DNA of 64,000 nt from Megalonaias nervosa (GCA_016617855.1 JAECUM010094141.1:1-64000); one strand, 5' to 3'. Shown: positions 1-41,149, counted from the first letter of the stretch. The notes: generated from the sequence alone by a model not told the origin. Translations and numbers: made by a program.

Positions 1-745
1 AAAATCATATTGTCCTACAATTGAGAGAAGTATTATTCGTTTTCTCCTGGAAATTGAACCTGTGTCCACGAGTTAAGGCACCTGCCTGCGCGACCTAATC
101 CAATGTCATCTAAGCGCTCATCTTACGGAACGCGCAGACATTTGTGCGTGCTTCAGACAAATTTGTATTGAGACACCAGTATTAGCACCGCCTATTTATG
201 GAAACCATAAGACTAGGTCTGGTAAATTTAATTGTGAAACAGCACGATAACAATATGCTCAACGATTTATGAACCGGGTGTTTTTTGAAAAATCAATTGT
301 TTGGAGAGGTGGGGGTCTGGGAGGAGAAAAACGAATATGTATAAGAATAACATCAATGTTAGTGATTTTAATTGGGCCATATGTACTTTTGGTCTCGTAC
401 ACTTGATGTTATATATAAAGACACGCAGAGCACGAATGTGTCCTGTTCCAATGCAGATTAATGACTGTCATGACTTCTTCTGGAGGGAAAAATGTTGATT
501 CACAATGCGGGCAAAATCAGACGCGAAAGCTGATTAAGCTATAATAGCCTCCTGATTCAACACGTAATTACAGATTTTATGAAAATTAAACTGATTTTTG
601 TTTGCGAATTTTCTTACAATTGTCAAAGCGAAACGAAGAGGCAAAGAGAAAACTGAAGTCATGGGACATTGTTGTTTTGAATTTCAGAGGTCTACATGCT
701 CTTAAAAGTTAAATGTTGGATTAAATGAAAGTTCTGCAGACATAC
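1..745. other. Intron of copy A, no further exon seen
   Basis: This stretch lies downstream of exon 13 on the transcribed strand. No homologue of the downstream copy B candidate exons was found here. A minus-strand patch near 50-125 ends in a GGTTCAATTTCC box that faintly resembles a tRNA B box, but the rest does not support a tRNA or a confident SINE. Confidence 0.4.
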
Positions 746-28221
<27,476 letters not shown>

Positions 28222-28345
28222 TTTGCAAGTATGGCTGAGCCTTCAGTGTTGCTGACCCTGGAAGTACGCACACTTTAAAGTACTATATCACGTCACGAGA
28301 AAGATAACCCTTCTGACACGTACAACATGACCACAGACTTGACAC
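28222..28345 (-). promoter_or_regulatory. Probable copy A 5' UTR and proximal promoter
   Basis: This is the region directly upstream of the copy A ATG on the minus strand. It holds an AT-rich TTTAAAG-like box about 50-60 nt before the ATG and a TCAGCAA sequence roughly 25-30 nt nearer the ATG. Their spacing resembles a TATA box and initiator. No transcript evidence is available, so the call rests on position and weak motifs. Confidence 0.2.
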
Positions 28346-28517
28346 TTTACATTTGGAAGGGACTTCCTTGAGTAGATAAAATACTGTCTTTAGATTGGTC
28401 ACAGAAGAATAGTATAACTACTACTTCCTTTTCAAGTTCAGTTGTTTGAAGAATGGACAAACACATTTTACGTTCGTTTTAATACCTAACACCAACAAAA
28501 CTTCCATCCATTGTCAT

Positions 28518-29351
28518 TGTTATGTATATTTAATTTGTATTGTTTGTTGGCTTTTCTAAATGATTATTTGTTATGTATATCTGTATATTGTAATTGACCT
28601 TTGTAGAAAATCGAGTTTAGGATTCTACTTGAATAGTGACATGTATTTTGTAAACAACATAATACATTTCTAATAGTTCTCTATCATTATAGATTAAATA
28701 TTCAAACCATTATTAATGGCATAAACATATTTACTTCTATTGAGTTTAGGACATTAGTTTTTCATTTGGAGATTCTTGATCTTGTGGACAACTTAGAATA
28801 TATTTAGGGAAATTGACCTACATACTGGACCTGTTATTATTTCTTAGCTTTTTATATTAATGTTGTTTACTTCAAAACTATTCATTCCTACCTTACCATC
28901 CGAAGCAGAATCAGTCTTTTTGTTGTGTTCAGTTTTTAATTTGGGTGAATTTATTTATTTAATTATTCAGTTGAATTACAAAGCGCTTATTAAGACTTCT
29001 TGGACTAAATCATTCTTTTTGAATTATTGTGAATTCATTCAAGGTTAGTTTGGATTATATTACTGTGATACATCAGGACTGTTAAGACATCGCCACATTC
29101 CAGGTCATTGGCACATCAGCGAGTTAAATTATTGGAATTTATTCGGAACACCACTGGAATTCGTTTGGAACTAAATACATTTGGACTCGTGATACAATTT
29201 TTAGGACCATTTGGGATTTATTTCACAATGCTGTAAGTTCTTTTAAATTTTCACTTTGAATTCTAGGGAAATAAATTATTTGTCGATTGTATAAAAAAAA
29301 TTTGGTTTTCCTCTTTTCTGTTACTTAGGTTAATAACATAGAGTCGTAACA
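28518..29351 (+). mobile_element. LTR-like dispersed repeat, copy 1 (longest)
   Basis: It starts TGTTATGTATATT and ends CATAGAGTCGTAACA, a TG...CA-type terminus. It shares with the repeats at 43680 and 52983 the block around TATTCATTCCTA..., the TTTTGTTGTGTTCAG stretch and the terminal TTACTTAGG...AGAGTCGTAACA. The length (about 830 bp) and ends suggest a solo LTR, but I see no clear target duplication and no internal retroviral genes. Confidence 0.5.
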
Positions 29352-30195
29352 TCTTTTATATTATATTACTTGATCTCCCTCCGTCGTTGAAATAGGACTG
29401 ACTCGTATAGATGCAAATTTCAAATGATGTAATGCAAACTTAGTGAAATATCTTTGCTTAACAGCTCCTGCTAACTTCCCGTGTGGATACATTTTTAAGT
29501 TAGATACTTGCAAGTTCGTTGTAGGGTTTGGACACTAACTCAAGTCGATATATGATAGACAATGATCAGCTTAAATATCAACTTTTGTAGTGTGTCCTTT
29601 GTTTTCAGCGACTTTACAGGGCACAAAATTATTTCGAATCAAGGGTATAATTGTTTGTAAACGGTGTCCGTCTTATCCTTGGAGGGAGCTTTTTTAAACG
29701 GACTGCATTTTAATTCTTGTACGACCTTTCACATTATACAAAGTATTGCAATGTTACATATATTGTATGAAAATTAAGATTCACTATTGTTGTACTAATA
29801 ATATGTATATACTCGAAAGATATGTACATGTAAGTATGTGTAACTCTTAGTGTGTGAGAGAAAGGCATCTACATATCTACTGAACTATATTCCGGCCATA
29901 AATGTTAACAGCAAGTGAACTGTTGACCTCAGATGTAACGTGGCGTGATACCGTTTGTTAGAATGCGACAATTTGTACGACTTTATCTTCTATATGCCTT
30001 GGAGTCTTTTAGACCTGTATGGTGGTATGCAGCATTTTTTGCAAAAGTTTGATGTCAGACTTATGAATAAAATAAAGAAACAAAAAACTAATATTCGCTG
30101 AATTCTCAGAAAATTTAGGAGAATTAGAAAGCACTAATTCTGATTAAATTCTGTGAATGGCATTCCTGTAATCGGATGTATCGGAACGATAGTCA

Positions 30196-30322
30196 GAGTT
30201 GTGAGTCTGAGTAAAAATCTATGCTCAAAGTCCGAGTACAAACACATGCTCAAAGTCTGAGTACAGATCCAAGCTCCAAATCAGAGTATAAACGTATGTT
30301 AAAAAGTCTGAGTACAAACTCT
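30196..30322. repeat. Short minisatellite, about 30-bp unit, about four copies
   Basis: Repeats of CTCAAAGTCTGAGTACAAAC with variable spacers (CTCAAAGTCCGAGTACAAAC, CTCCAAATCAGAGTATAAAC). No coding potential. Confidence 0.75.
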
Positions 30323-31652
30323 AAAAGCATTAAAAGAAAGCGTATTTTCCCCTCTTACTGACAGTTTTCTTCTTTTCCCAATTAACACAGACTGTTCCAA
30401 ACCCAATACCTAGTTCCTTGCACTCATATTAATTAGCATTTTATTTTGAAAAGAGCCTGTAAATTAGCAGGAATAAATCTAACATCTGTTGAATTTTCTG
30501 GAAAAAATGTCATTTCCAGTGAATAAAGTTATCAATACAATAACATGTAATGAAATAAAAATAAAAAAATAGAATTTAAAACTAACACACAAGTAATTAA
30601 ATTACATATACGTAACAATAGACTTGATATCGTCTATTCCAAACTGAAAACTGCCTGCATAAAGATTAGCTCTAACGATTGAATTTAATGTTTTCCTTGA
30701 AATGAAAGGAACAAGAGTTCTTTTACTTCTGTTTCTTTATGTTTCCTTTCATTTTCACTCCACTGAGTCTGTAGAAACATGAATTATTGTAAATGTGTCC
30801 AATTTCATGATGTGAGTATATGACAGGTACCCTTGCAAAGGAATCATAGTTTTGGCTTAACACTCCATGATTTAGGTCACGTGCAAATGTTGTGGAGGTA
30901 CAGTTGCTTAAGACAAATAGTCCACTCCTGTACCTTGCTTTTCTAATCATAGATAGTTAAAATATATAAAAATGGCTTTATATTTTCTTCATCTTTATCT
31001 AATTGTAACAGAATTAGAAAAACAGAATGTCATAACTATTTTACCGAAATTGTACAGACAATATTGCATCAAAGATAATAATCAGATAATAAAACTGTCA
31101 CTATCATCATTTTTACTCCTATGCGAAACGTGATAACTTATTTACGGCAGGCATTTATTCTTTCATCATAATATTTTAGATAGTCTTCGAAGTTACGGCC
31201 TTAATAGAGCTAGACAGGTCGAAATTCTTTATTAAGTATCCATAACATTTAATTTTACCTCTGGTGTACATTACATTTCAATGTAAATTTCACTGATCAT
31301 TATAAATGTCAAAAGAGGGCAGGAATAATAACGAAGTCACAATTCTACAAGGAAGTTAAGTGTTTGTCACGCCTGTATGAGGAAGCAGGGCATAATATCT
31401 AGTCGAGGCTAAAAATAAGATTTTACCATGCTGTGTATAACGGTTTAGTTTAGTATCAGCATGCCTTTGAAGTCCGAGGGAAGGAAAATTTTATCTTCCT
31501 GGTTCCTAGTACCTTGATTTTAATCCTTCTAAACTGCAATGTTTGCGAGATGTGCTAGAAAGATCTTCTGGTGGTTCCAACTATTTTTAGTGTATGTATG
31601 TATATATGTGGAAACAGCAAATACAATCATGTGCACTGGACATTAACTGTAC

Positions 31653-31655
<3 letters not shown>

Positions 31656-31739
<84 letters not shown>

Positions 31740-31743
31740 CTGC

Positions 31744-31793
<50 letters not shown>

Positions 31794-31795
31794 GA
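31656..31795. repeat. Interrupted (TA)n microsatellite
   Basis: (TA)n runs broken by CTATA and ACTGCTACTA. Confidence 0.95.
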
Positions 31796-32529
31796 TGTGT
31801 TCTTACGCATGTGGAAGAGGGGTGCAATTTATTGTCAGAAAGAAAGTGATTGAAAACAAGTCTCTTTATTATTAACTTTGGGTTTGATGCTGGCCACTTT
31901 CGTGACTTTGTATTGAAATAAATGTAATGTATTGAACCAAAAATTTGCTATGTATTTACAGCATAACATAACTATCTGGTCAAAGTCTAAAGAGTAAACA
32001 TGTTAAGAAATTGAACAATGAGACATACGGTATAATACATCAATTTTTTTGAGGCTGCAACCGCCATAAACAGAAATACAGCAAATAGAGATTGCTGCAT
32101 TTCTGGCAGCCACGAAAGGTGGGTGGAGCAAAGAACAAAAATGTCCAGCATCAAAGAAAAGAAAAATAAATCAATGTTGAGCAATATGAAACCGATGAAT
32201 GCTGTATTGCCGAGGCAGTAGAGCACCCTCATACACCCCGGTAGTTATGATATATCCAGCCTGTATGAAGGATTGGGAAGAGACTTTAAAACGGATCCGC
32301 GTACTTCCTGAATGCGCTGTTGGTCTTCCGGAGCTGTTAGAGTACCCTCATACGCTCTTGGCGGTCGGAACGGCAGGTAGACACAGATTAGTCGGGGTCG
32401 AGTGTATGCCATCCCAGCAAAGCACGGTCGATGACCAGGGATCTAGGTCTGCGAAACCCACGAGACCTGAAAAAGAAAGTAACCCACTCAGCAGAATGAC
32501 GATTTTAGAAAAAGTGACTGAAGTGTTAC

Positions 32530-34390
32530 AAAGCCGAGACCCTTTTGCCTAACCTTATGTATTTCTTAAATGCATCTGATCTTCAGCGGCCAAATTACCT
32601 TATCTGGTTGTCACTTAAACCTTGTCTAGCCGCCTCAGTGGCGGCACCAATTCTGAAACTATGGGACTTAAAATGGTAAGAGTTAAAGCCGCAAAGGCAA
32701 AGTGCTCTTCTAAGTTCTGGACTAAATTCTACTCTAGAAACTGGTTACCCATTGCGGTTCATGAAACGTGGTCCTGGGGTATTACCCCTGAGCGTCAGGT
32801 ATGCCTGTAAATGAGCTATCGCACATGTAGCAGGATTTTGTTGGGCAGCAACATGCAAATATATGGTTGTCCTGAGTCATGTTTGAAGTGTCGAAAAGTG
32901 ATTGTAAGACGCTTGTGGAAAAACGACTTGAGATAATTGTAACAAATTATCATTCTGATGTACAGTCGCTTGCACTGTAATCTCTCATATTCTGAGAAAG
33001 GCATGGAAAGCCAACGTAAAACATGGCCGAAAACCTGGTACACCTGAAATGGTTTGAGACGGTATGCATCATCGAAACTGTAAGCTTATCCAGTACAACT
33101 TTGTCAAATGGCAAACGAACATCGTGAGATTTACTTTTGTGAATGGTTTGAATCAGTTTTTGAATAAGGAAAGATGACGAAGGGTCTGCGAAGCCGTTGA
33201 GTTTGTGCACATCGCCAACTGCAGAAACAAAAGTGGATATCGAAGATGCTGCATATTTCTTGTTGATTAAGTGCGCTATGAAAAGGGCCAAATTAGTTAT
33301 TGAGACTGGGAGAGAAAATTCGGTAAAGGTGTTTGATGTGAACTCTTTATATAGTGTCCAAGCCCGCTTATATGTGGTTTGTGTAGCTGGGTGAAGGATG
33401 CTTTTGAGCAAATGGTCAAGCGTACTTTCTAGCTTGGCAAGGTTGGAAGAAGAGGAATGTGAGGGTGTGAGTCCGCATAGAGATCCATGGCGTGGAAACT
33501 CGAAACCTGTTGGCGAGAAAGAGCATCGGCGAGTTTGTTACGTGTACCAGGTATATGTTTTGCCTTGAACAAGATATTTAATTTAAGGCAAGAGAGTACA
33601 AATGTGCGAATGAAATGCATCATTTTTGTATCCTTAGAGGATTGCTTGTTTATGATTTCAACTAAGGCTTGATTGTCAGTGTGAAAATAGATACATTTAT
33701 TGGATAAGTGTTCACCCCAGATTTGAACTGCCAGAACGATGGGGTAGAATTCTAGAAGCGTTATATTTTGATATGCCTATGTCTGATCCCAAATGCCATA
33801 GAAATAGTGTGTGCCTAGGACCGCACCGTATCCTACTGAGGCAGAAGCATCTGTGTACAAGTCCAACGAGTCAAAAGTCATCCAAATGTCAGGTAAGAAT
33901 AAGGATCTACCGTTAAAACCGGTTAAAAAGTTTTGCCAGGCCCTTAAATCTTCATTTACCTCTTTTGTTAGTCTAATGTGGTGGTGCGGTTTTGAGATGC
34001 CAATTGTCAAGTTGATGAGTCGCCTAAGAAAGGCTCGACCCGGCAAGACAACTGCGCAAGCAAAGTTAAGAGTACCTATGATGGATTGCAACTCCTTGAG
34101 AGTAATTTTATTTCGAGCGAGATATAAATGTATGAGTTTAGAACATTTTTCAAGTTTGTCCGTGGGGAGGCGAACCTCCATTCTATTTCTATTGTTCCAA
34201 ATCAAATACTGCAAATATCCGGTAACAAATGCATTACAGTAAATATGAGAATTTCTGCATCCAGAAATCCCATTTCACATAAAAATCGCAACAATGTAAT
34301 GTTTGGTTCTGAAAGTGACATTTTATGGTAAACATGTACTCTATGCCCACTGAGTACCGTATCAAACAATGTGGCATCACATAGCATTGA
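32530..34390 (-). pseudogene. DIRS-type retrotransposon fragment (RT, RNase H, tyrosine recombinase), decayed
   Basis: Reading leftward: the end of reverse transcriptase (NITLLRFLCEMGFL, then RLPTDKLEKC), a connection region (LKELQSIIGTLNFACAVV and RLINLTIGISKP), RNase H (LDLYTDASASVGYGAVLGTH) and its end HIPGTRNKLADALSRQ, and then a tyrosine recombinase. The recombinase N-half is at 33411-32950 (TQTTYKRAWTLYKEF...) and the C-half at about 32820-32530 (FKSHSFRIGAATEAA, SDAFKKYIRL). RT followed by tyrosine recombinase is diagnostic of the DIRS order. At least three stops and frame changes occur, including TAA and TGA between QIR and RSDAF, and the RT N-half is missing. It is inactive. Confidence 0.87.
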
Positions 34391-34587
34391 TCATTTTGTT
34401 TTGAATAATGATTTTGTCGTTAAAAATATTCAGTTTATTCGGATGGAAACTTTTTCTTTGATTTATGGTTTGTAAAAATGTGCAATCTACTTTTACTAGT
34501 TCAACTTTGTTTGGGACTATATTTAATGAACAACAAATGAAAGGTGCACCGTCTGTCAGAATGAACGAAATTATTCATTCTATCTAA

Positions 34588-34766
34588 ATAATTTCCACTG
34601 AAGTAAAGACTATGTGATAAAAAGAATCTCAAATGGGTAATGATTTAATATTAAATTTATGAAACTCGTTGAATAATGTCCAGTTTTTGCTCGCCAAGGC
34701 TCGCAAAAGCTGGACATTATTTAACTCGTTTAATAAATTCAATATTAAATCATTCCAATTTGAGAT
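34588..34766. mobile_element. Palindromic MITE-like element, copy 2
   Basis: Arms 34636-34689 and about 34706-34760 are reverse complements; both carry TAATGATTTA, AAACTCGTT or AAACGAGTT, and AATGTCCAG, around GCTCGCCAAGGCTCGC. It matches the copy at 8464-8647 including one flank. The hairpin ends are ATCTCAAATG and CAATTTGAGAT. Confidence 0.75.
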
Positions 34767-35019
34767 CGTCTATATATCACACTTACAATAAGATTACAAT
34801 CGCTTATGGTTAAAACAGACCTGTCAGAACAATATCACAGCGGTATTGGCAATTATTGAAGTGTCATTTGCTGTTTCATTAGAAAGCTTTAAGCGAGACA
34901 GTTAAATCTACTTTGAGAGATTTCAAGACTGTCATGAAATGCGAAAAAAAAGTGGCACATGTGATGATGACAAAGACAGTCAAACGCCTAGTATGGCAAT
35001 CTTGTTGACATCTCCTCCT

Positions 35020-35900
35020 ACACCGAGAGGAGAAGAAATGAAAGACTGGTACACAAAACTTCTATCGACACCATCCGCAGCAAAAGAAAACAAAATATAA
35101 ATACAGAAGTGAATGAGAAATCAAGTGACCCAAAGAATCGATGGTTGCTTCTACTTCTTTTCGTCCTGAGGCACGTCAAGCAACACAATCCAATATACTG
35201 CACTAAAGTCTAAAAGGAGTATCAGGTTGGTTACATATAGAGCAACAACTACAATTCTGCTAATGCCTCTGGCTACGAAGGAATTCAAAAATTGTATCGT
35301 GCAGTCAAAACCAAACTGAAAAGTTTACATCTATAAGTTGTTCAATATTGGTTACATCAACAGTCGACGAATACGTACACAAAACCATTAGGGGTATATT
35401 TTCCAGAAGTCAATACAAAGTAGCAAGAATGGATCATCAATAACAGCTGATTTAGCTGATGTATCTCATTTAGCTTCGTACAGTTCGGGTTACAAATATT
35501 GCTTTTATGTCATCGATTTGCGTTCAAAATCACCTTGGTTAGTTCTTCTGATTGATAAAACAAGTTCCGAGTTAGTGTGAGTTTTAAAGCTTGCTTTGAA
35601 ACAAAGTGGTCGACGAATAAAAATACACCAAATTTCTTTACCAAGCTTTTCAAAAAGAATTCAGAAAAGACATATTCACTTTTTCACAAACTAAAGATCT
35701 AAAGCCATAGTCTTGGAACGTTTTCAAAGAAATTTGAAAGAACCTATGTAGGTCTTTGAAAGAACTTATATGGAACACATATAACATACCCTCAAGTACA
35801 TTTAAGTATTACCACGTTAGTCACACACTATAATCAATCGTGATACCACAGAAATCTTAAGAAAAGGTAACACATCAGAACGAAGTGATTGTGTGGTCGC
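35020..35900 (+). pseudogene. Polinton/Maverick-type integrase relic
   Basis: A broken retroviral-type integrase. An N-terminal block (SGYEGIQKLYRAVK) is followed by QYWLHQQS...TKP. The core reads ADLADVSHLASYSSGYKYCF, then YVIDLRSKSPWLVLLIDKTS, with the first catalytic-type Asp in a DLAD context. A decayed segment near 35640-35760 resembles the FF..F and ERF.R.LK blocks. The GYKY...ID..SK..W pattern is that of Polinton/Maverick integrases rather than Gypsy. Stops and frameshifts are frequent, and no other Polinton gene is recognisable nearby. Confidence 0.65.
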
Positions 35901-36245
35901 TTGTTTGCAACGTGAAAAACAGGACAAAAAGAAGTACAAATAAATTGAGATTGGGTTCGCGTTATGAATAAGAAAACGGACTTTTTACAAATGTCATTTA
36001 CGAAACTTGACGACAGAATTGTTTTGTATCACAAATCACATGCATGTACCTAATCTCCCTGTGTACAAATTTGAGTTATGAATTGAGAATTGTTAAAAGA
36101 CTCAATTTTTTGCATGACGCACAAGGAATGACAAAGAAAGAACACGTGCACTATATAAAAATTATTCTCGATCTATAAATAAATTAACTGGTTAGCAGTA
36201 ATATGGACATTTACACATGCTTCGCTTACCTTGCAAATCTGTTGA

Positions 36246-36249
<4 letters not shown>

Positions 36250-36334
<85 letters not shown>
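36250..36334. repeat. (TA)n microsatellite
   Basis: Pure (TA)n with one CATA interruption. Confidence 0.95.
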
Positions 36335-36337
<3 letters not shown>

Positions 36338-38120
36338 GACATACATAAAATTTGAGACGTAGTGAGTAAGAATCTGATGAATGTCGTTACAACTGATTGT
36401 TTGGAATAGGTGTCACTGCTGTCTTCGTTCCTTTCTTAAGTTCTTTCTGCATAGGACGATATCTACTTTCGAGATGGTTGAATGCATCACCAATGAAACG
36501 GACGATGTGTGGCCCGTTTTGTACTCGGAGGGTGAGTATCAAGTCGGACAATGTACTGGATTTTCAGGAAGAAGTGAAAAGCTTTACTAAATATAAATAT
36601 ATTATCTAGCGTGTCAACAACATCAAAGATTATGAGAACTGTGCATTTGCATTATTTAAGTTTTTTAAGAACGCTGGGTAACATGTCATCCAATCACTTG
36701 TTTTACCAAATTTACACCTCATTTAAAGATATCTCGGAAACTAACACTTATATAAGACACTTACAAAACTCTCGCTTGGCATTAAACACGTGCAGCCAAG
36801 TAAATCTGGCTGTACAAAATTATTCAATAATTCACTCTTTATCATCAGCAGGCGCAGAAGGTTTAGCTGCCAGTAAAGCAAACCTCGACCTAACTGAACA
36901 CACTTTTGCTCATTATACACGTGTTTGATTTACACATTGCTTATGTCCCTTTTGTTGCGTGTTGAAGTCGAAATTGCGCCCTACTATTATTAAGATGCAT
37001 CCGCATAACACATGAATTACACGTCAGTCACGTCTTAACGTGTAACATCAGTCACATTTTAACGTTTAAATCTGTAACAACATAATCTCTTCCTCGTGCA
37101 CTATTTTATGTTTTGTCTATGACTATTGCTTAATGAAAAGTGAGCTTTTGCTTTCAAAATATGTCACGGGTTTTTTCACCTTGTTCACTTGTTTGATTTC
37201 TAGATGCTCTTCCATACAATCTTGAACTCTCATTATTAGCAGTCAGCTTCAGTGAGGGAGGATATTGTGAAATCACCCTTCTGTCAGTCAGTCCATTATT
37301 AGATTCTATTTATTGTTAGACCTGTAGAACATTGGCAAAAGGCTGTGCATTTTAACATCAGATCTCAGGAAGAAGCTTTCCATTCGACAACAAGAAAAGT
37401 TTTACTGAAGTTTTATAAGACACCGTAATATTCAACATGAATGAAAGCGAAAATCAAGCATTCAAACTTCTTCTAAGCAATCGTATAAGTTTTTATAGGT
37501 GTGGCCTGTCGGGTAATCAAGATACAGACCAAAATTTAATGATCACAGGACCGCATCATAGAAATACTCGACGACTAATATTATTAACTCCATTCCATTT
37601 CCTGTAACGTTCCACAGGTATATTTCTTTGGACTGGCTGGCATTCACTCATTCTTGCTAGTGTAAGCGTTGCTCAGGCTTCTGTATTTTGGAATTTTCTT
37701 TTTCATTTCCATACTTGCTTGGAAAACTGTATTTATTAAGAAGGATATTCATTAAGCACGAATTTTGCATATTTTTAAGTCGTAAATTCTTCTTCAGAGA
37801 TAGGTTTTACGAAATCCGTTAATAAATCCATTACCTCGGTTGAAATGGTGTAAGTGTTGGCATTAGATTAGAAGTCGTTTGCACATGAAAAACATAAAAA
37901 TACTGTTAATACTATGTTTCTTTCATGTCTTCAGTAAGTTAGTTTGAAAAGGCCTACGATGTAAGATGAATCGCATTCACTAACCCGGTCAGTAGGTAGA
38001 TGGATGACATGGACATGGTTAAGCTGTCTCATTATAGGTCCCTTATTACATATGAAAAATTTATTTTGAATGGCAATAGGCTGTATGAACTACATTAAAT
38101 ATGAGAGGATAGTTGCCGGA

Positions 38121-38148
38121 ATTAATTAATTAATTAATTAATTAATTA

Positions 38149-38195
<47 letters not shown>

Positions 38196-38217
38196 TAATA
38201 ATAATAATAATAATAAT
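38121..38217. repeat. (TTAA)n then (TAA)n microsatellite
   Basis: About seven ATTA units followed directly by a long (ATA)n run. Confidence 0.95.
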
Positions 38218-40361
38218 TGTCATCATATAAAATTGGTGATCTGCAAGCAAATTTGAAACTTCAAAATAAGACCCTTCTCCTTAGTTTAGTCCCTTGCACA
38301 GGGCTTGATATTTAAAGAAACAGAATTTCCCTAAATTTTCTCACGGGCAATTGTGGTTTGTAGAAAGGATTTTGCTAATGTTAGGTGTTGCGAAAAGAAC
38401 TTTAATTCCCGTTTGGGTGTCTGCGTGATTGTGTGCAATTTGGGTAGACATCGGGGCATTAAATCATATATGCATTTCTGCAGAGTGCTCATTTTTACAG
38501 AACTTCTTGGGTAAATTGCAAACAAAGCCAAACAAGCCGATAACTATTTTGCATTTTTTATATTTGATAATACAGTATTGCTGACATTCAGAAACCAATC
38601 GTGTCTACTCTTGCAAAATCCATTTCCGTATTTTAATAACTTAAAATTAGTGTGCTTTGGACTAGATCAATTTTACCTCCAGGGTATATGGGAGAAAACG
38701 TTTTGCACATAAAGCAGTAATATTAAATGCGGATAGAAACTCACGTTAAGAAAACGAAGAGAATCAAGGCCACTGGGATTATCGAAGCTGCATATTTTAA
38801 TATACAGGTAATTATATTATCATCAATAATTTTTAAAACGTTTATAACAGTTCATTAGTTAGAAATATTGAATTTTGAATACTCTGTGAACTCTTTTAAT
38901 TTACTCTGTTCTTCGATCTGATTCTGCCATATTGTTTATAGGAGGGTTGACTTTTCTATAGCAAATAGAGAACAATCTAGGGCCGAATGATTCAAAGCAT
39001 TCGAATATATGTCTCGTGCTGGTGTTTTAGGTGCATAGGCGTTGATCCTATTGTGTGTGCTTTCAGTTTGTTTTGTGACGAGATATTTTGCATAGCTTGA
39101 CATCTACGAAACAATTTGTTAGGATCAATTCATCTTATGTACTGCCTTCATGACAGGGTCTGAACCTCTGCCTTTGCCTTTTCAAAATACATTTCTTAGA
39201 ACTGAAATATCGTTGTATATCGTTGATGCTTGAAATCTAGTCTTAAAAGCAGTTGTCAAGTTTTCCCAAAATGGTATGTTTCTATCCTCGTGAAAGGACC
39301 TTCTAAATCAAGATCATTCACAATTTTCGCTGTAAAATCGATATTCCAGCCTGGACGTTGAAACTGCTGCGAACGGTGCTTGAAAGCTCTTTGTATTTTA
39401 TTTTTTTTTCTTCAAGTCAAGAACATACATCTCAAGTTAAGGATGAACCATCCATATAATACGGTGTTCTAATTTAGTAGAAGGCACTGAGTATTTGATG
39501 CGATGATTTTCTTTTATGCAGTTGGAGTGTAGCCATACGTTTAAGCTTGAAAATTTGTTTGCCACAACACTCAGAGGGGGTTATAAGCTTGTGGAGTGCT
39601 TCATACCCATAGCCGCAGACTACAAGGCAACATTGACCCTCTACCCTCACCCATCCACACACAACAAACACAAACACTGTGTGTTTTATTTTGAATGTTC
39701 TGTTTGTATATACATTGTGTTAGTTATATATTAAGTTTGTTCAAACGTTTTTGATTTTATATTAAAAGATATTTATTCGCAGATAATATGCTTCTAGTGC
39801 TGCAGGAAACCAGCGAGTTTTAATCGTGTAAACTTGATGGAAATAATCAATAAAATAATTCCTACCAGTTTTGAATGCTTTCTAGCAGTTCACGGTCACA
39901 GTAGAAACCACAAGAATACGTTCTAGTTTCCAATGCTTTCCATGACACAGAAATACCAAACAAAATAACCATTTATTTTTAACTTCTTTTCTGTTCTTTT
40001 CAAGGCAAAAGGTGCATGACGTACATGTTGCAGATTTTCTCTTCTAAAACTGCCAATGACAATATGCATAAAACAGTTAGGATAATGCTTTATTTTATCA
40101 CGCAACTTATGCAAAACTTTCCTTGTTATTAAATTAAGTACTAAATTAGAAATCTTTTGCGTTTCATTATTACCTTTTTAAATGACTAGACTTCTTTAAA
40201 TCAGTTTTGCCAGGGACTGTATTTACCACTTGAATTGCAAAATGAATTATTGGATGTAGGCCTATCACAGAGCCAAATATCAACATAGTTTAAGATAGCA
40301 CATGCACAGTTATTGTTACTCTCAACTAGCATACTCAGATTCTTGGAACTTAATATCGAAC

Positions 40362-40410
40362 ATAATAATAATAATAATAATAGTAATAATAATAATAATA
40401 ATAATAATAT
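40362..40410. repeat. (ATA)n microsatellite
   Basis: ATA trinucleotide run with one GTA interruption. Confidence 0.95.
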
Positions 40411-41149
40411 CTTTGTTATATGAGGATAATAAATTTGGTTCTAATTCAATCATACAATCTTAAATGCAGTCCTCTATAATGGATTAGCAATGTTGTAAAT
40501 GCCACATATATGTACAATTACAACTACTTACTACTGTGACCGACACACATGCAGTTGTACAGTATACATATAAGGACATACTGAGACACACTAGGCATAA
40601 GTGTACGTTTTGGATACAGGGTGGTGGAGGGGAACCAAGTTAGGTATTTCAAACTGTTTGAGCTTTAGTATAATCAGAAAGAAGAAATATTAACTCCCGA
40701 TTTTTTGTGCTTTTTTCACGATATTTGTTCTCGTTGACAGTCTTCGTCTACGTGACAGTGTTCATCCTGGACTGGCTGATCTGTTGGAAAGTATCTTTTC
40801 ATCAAATTCTTTTGGAAACTAGAACTATTATAATTTTCAGCCTCTTTGCCTCACTCTTACAACCATCTCTGTTATTGAACATACGGCCATCACGTGATAC
40901 CCATCAGTCCACCAGTTTATGATATGATGAACTTTTTTTAATTGCACCAACTATCCACTCATCGGCGCTCCGTACTGTCCTGTGTACTAGACTAAACGAC
41001 ATGCGACTGCATTTTTCTTCACAATTCCAGTTATCTCCCTTTTGCCTTTCCTTCGCAGCAATTTGAACACTCGACCATTGATTTGATTAATTTAATTCAA
41101 TTATTTTTCAGTCGTCAACCTTTAAGTCTGAGCAACCACTGCACATGGA

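Larger units (their letters stand above)
36335..40950. other. Intergenic or distal intron sequence, no supportable gene
   Basis: Only short open frames occur, on both strands (for example 36611-36928 plus, 105 residues). None has recognisable domains or a duplicate elsewhere in the window. Simple repeats are present at 38121-38217 and 40362-40410. Confidence 0.45.

Noticed and set aside
32199..32552. 117-residue plus-strand frame at the edge of the DIRS fragment
   Set aside because: Natural-looking in part, but unrecognised; it could be a shadow of element non-coding sequence and has no support as a gene.
33811..34242. 143-residue plus-strand open frame
   Set aside because: It is the shadow of the RNase H/RT region of the DIRS-type element on the other strand.
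36381..36928. Adjacent plus-strand open frames with a GTGAGT donor between them
   Set aside because: One has a hydrophobic segment and the other is 105 residues long, but neither shows a known domain and the splice phases do not connect them.
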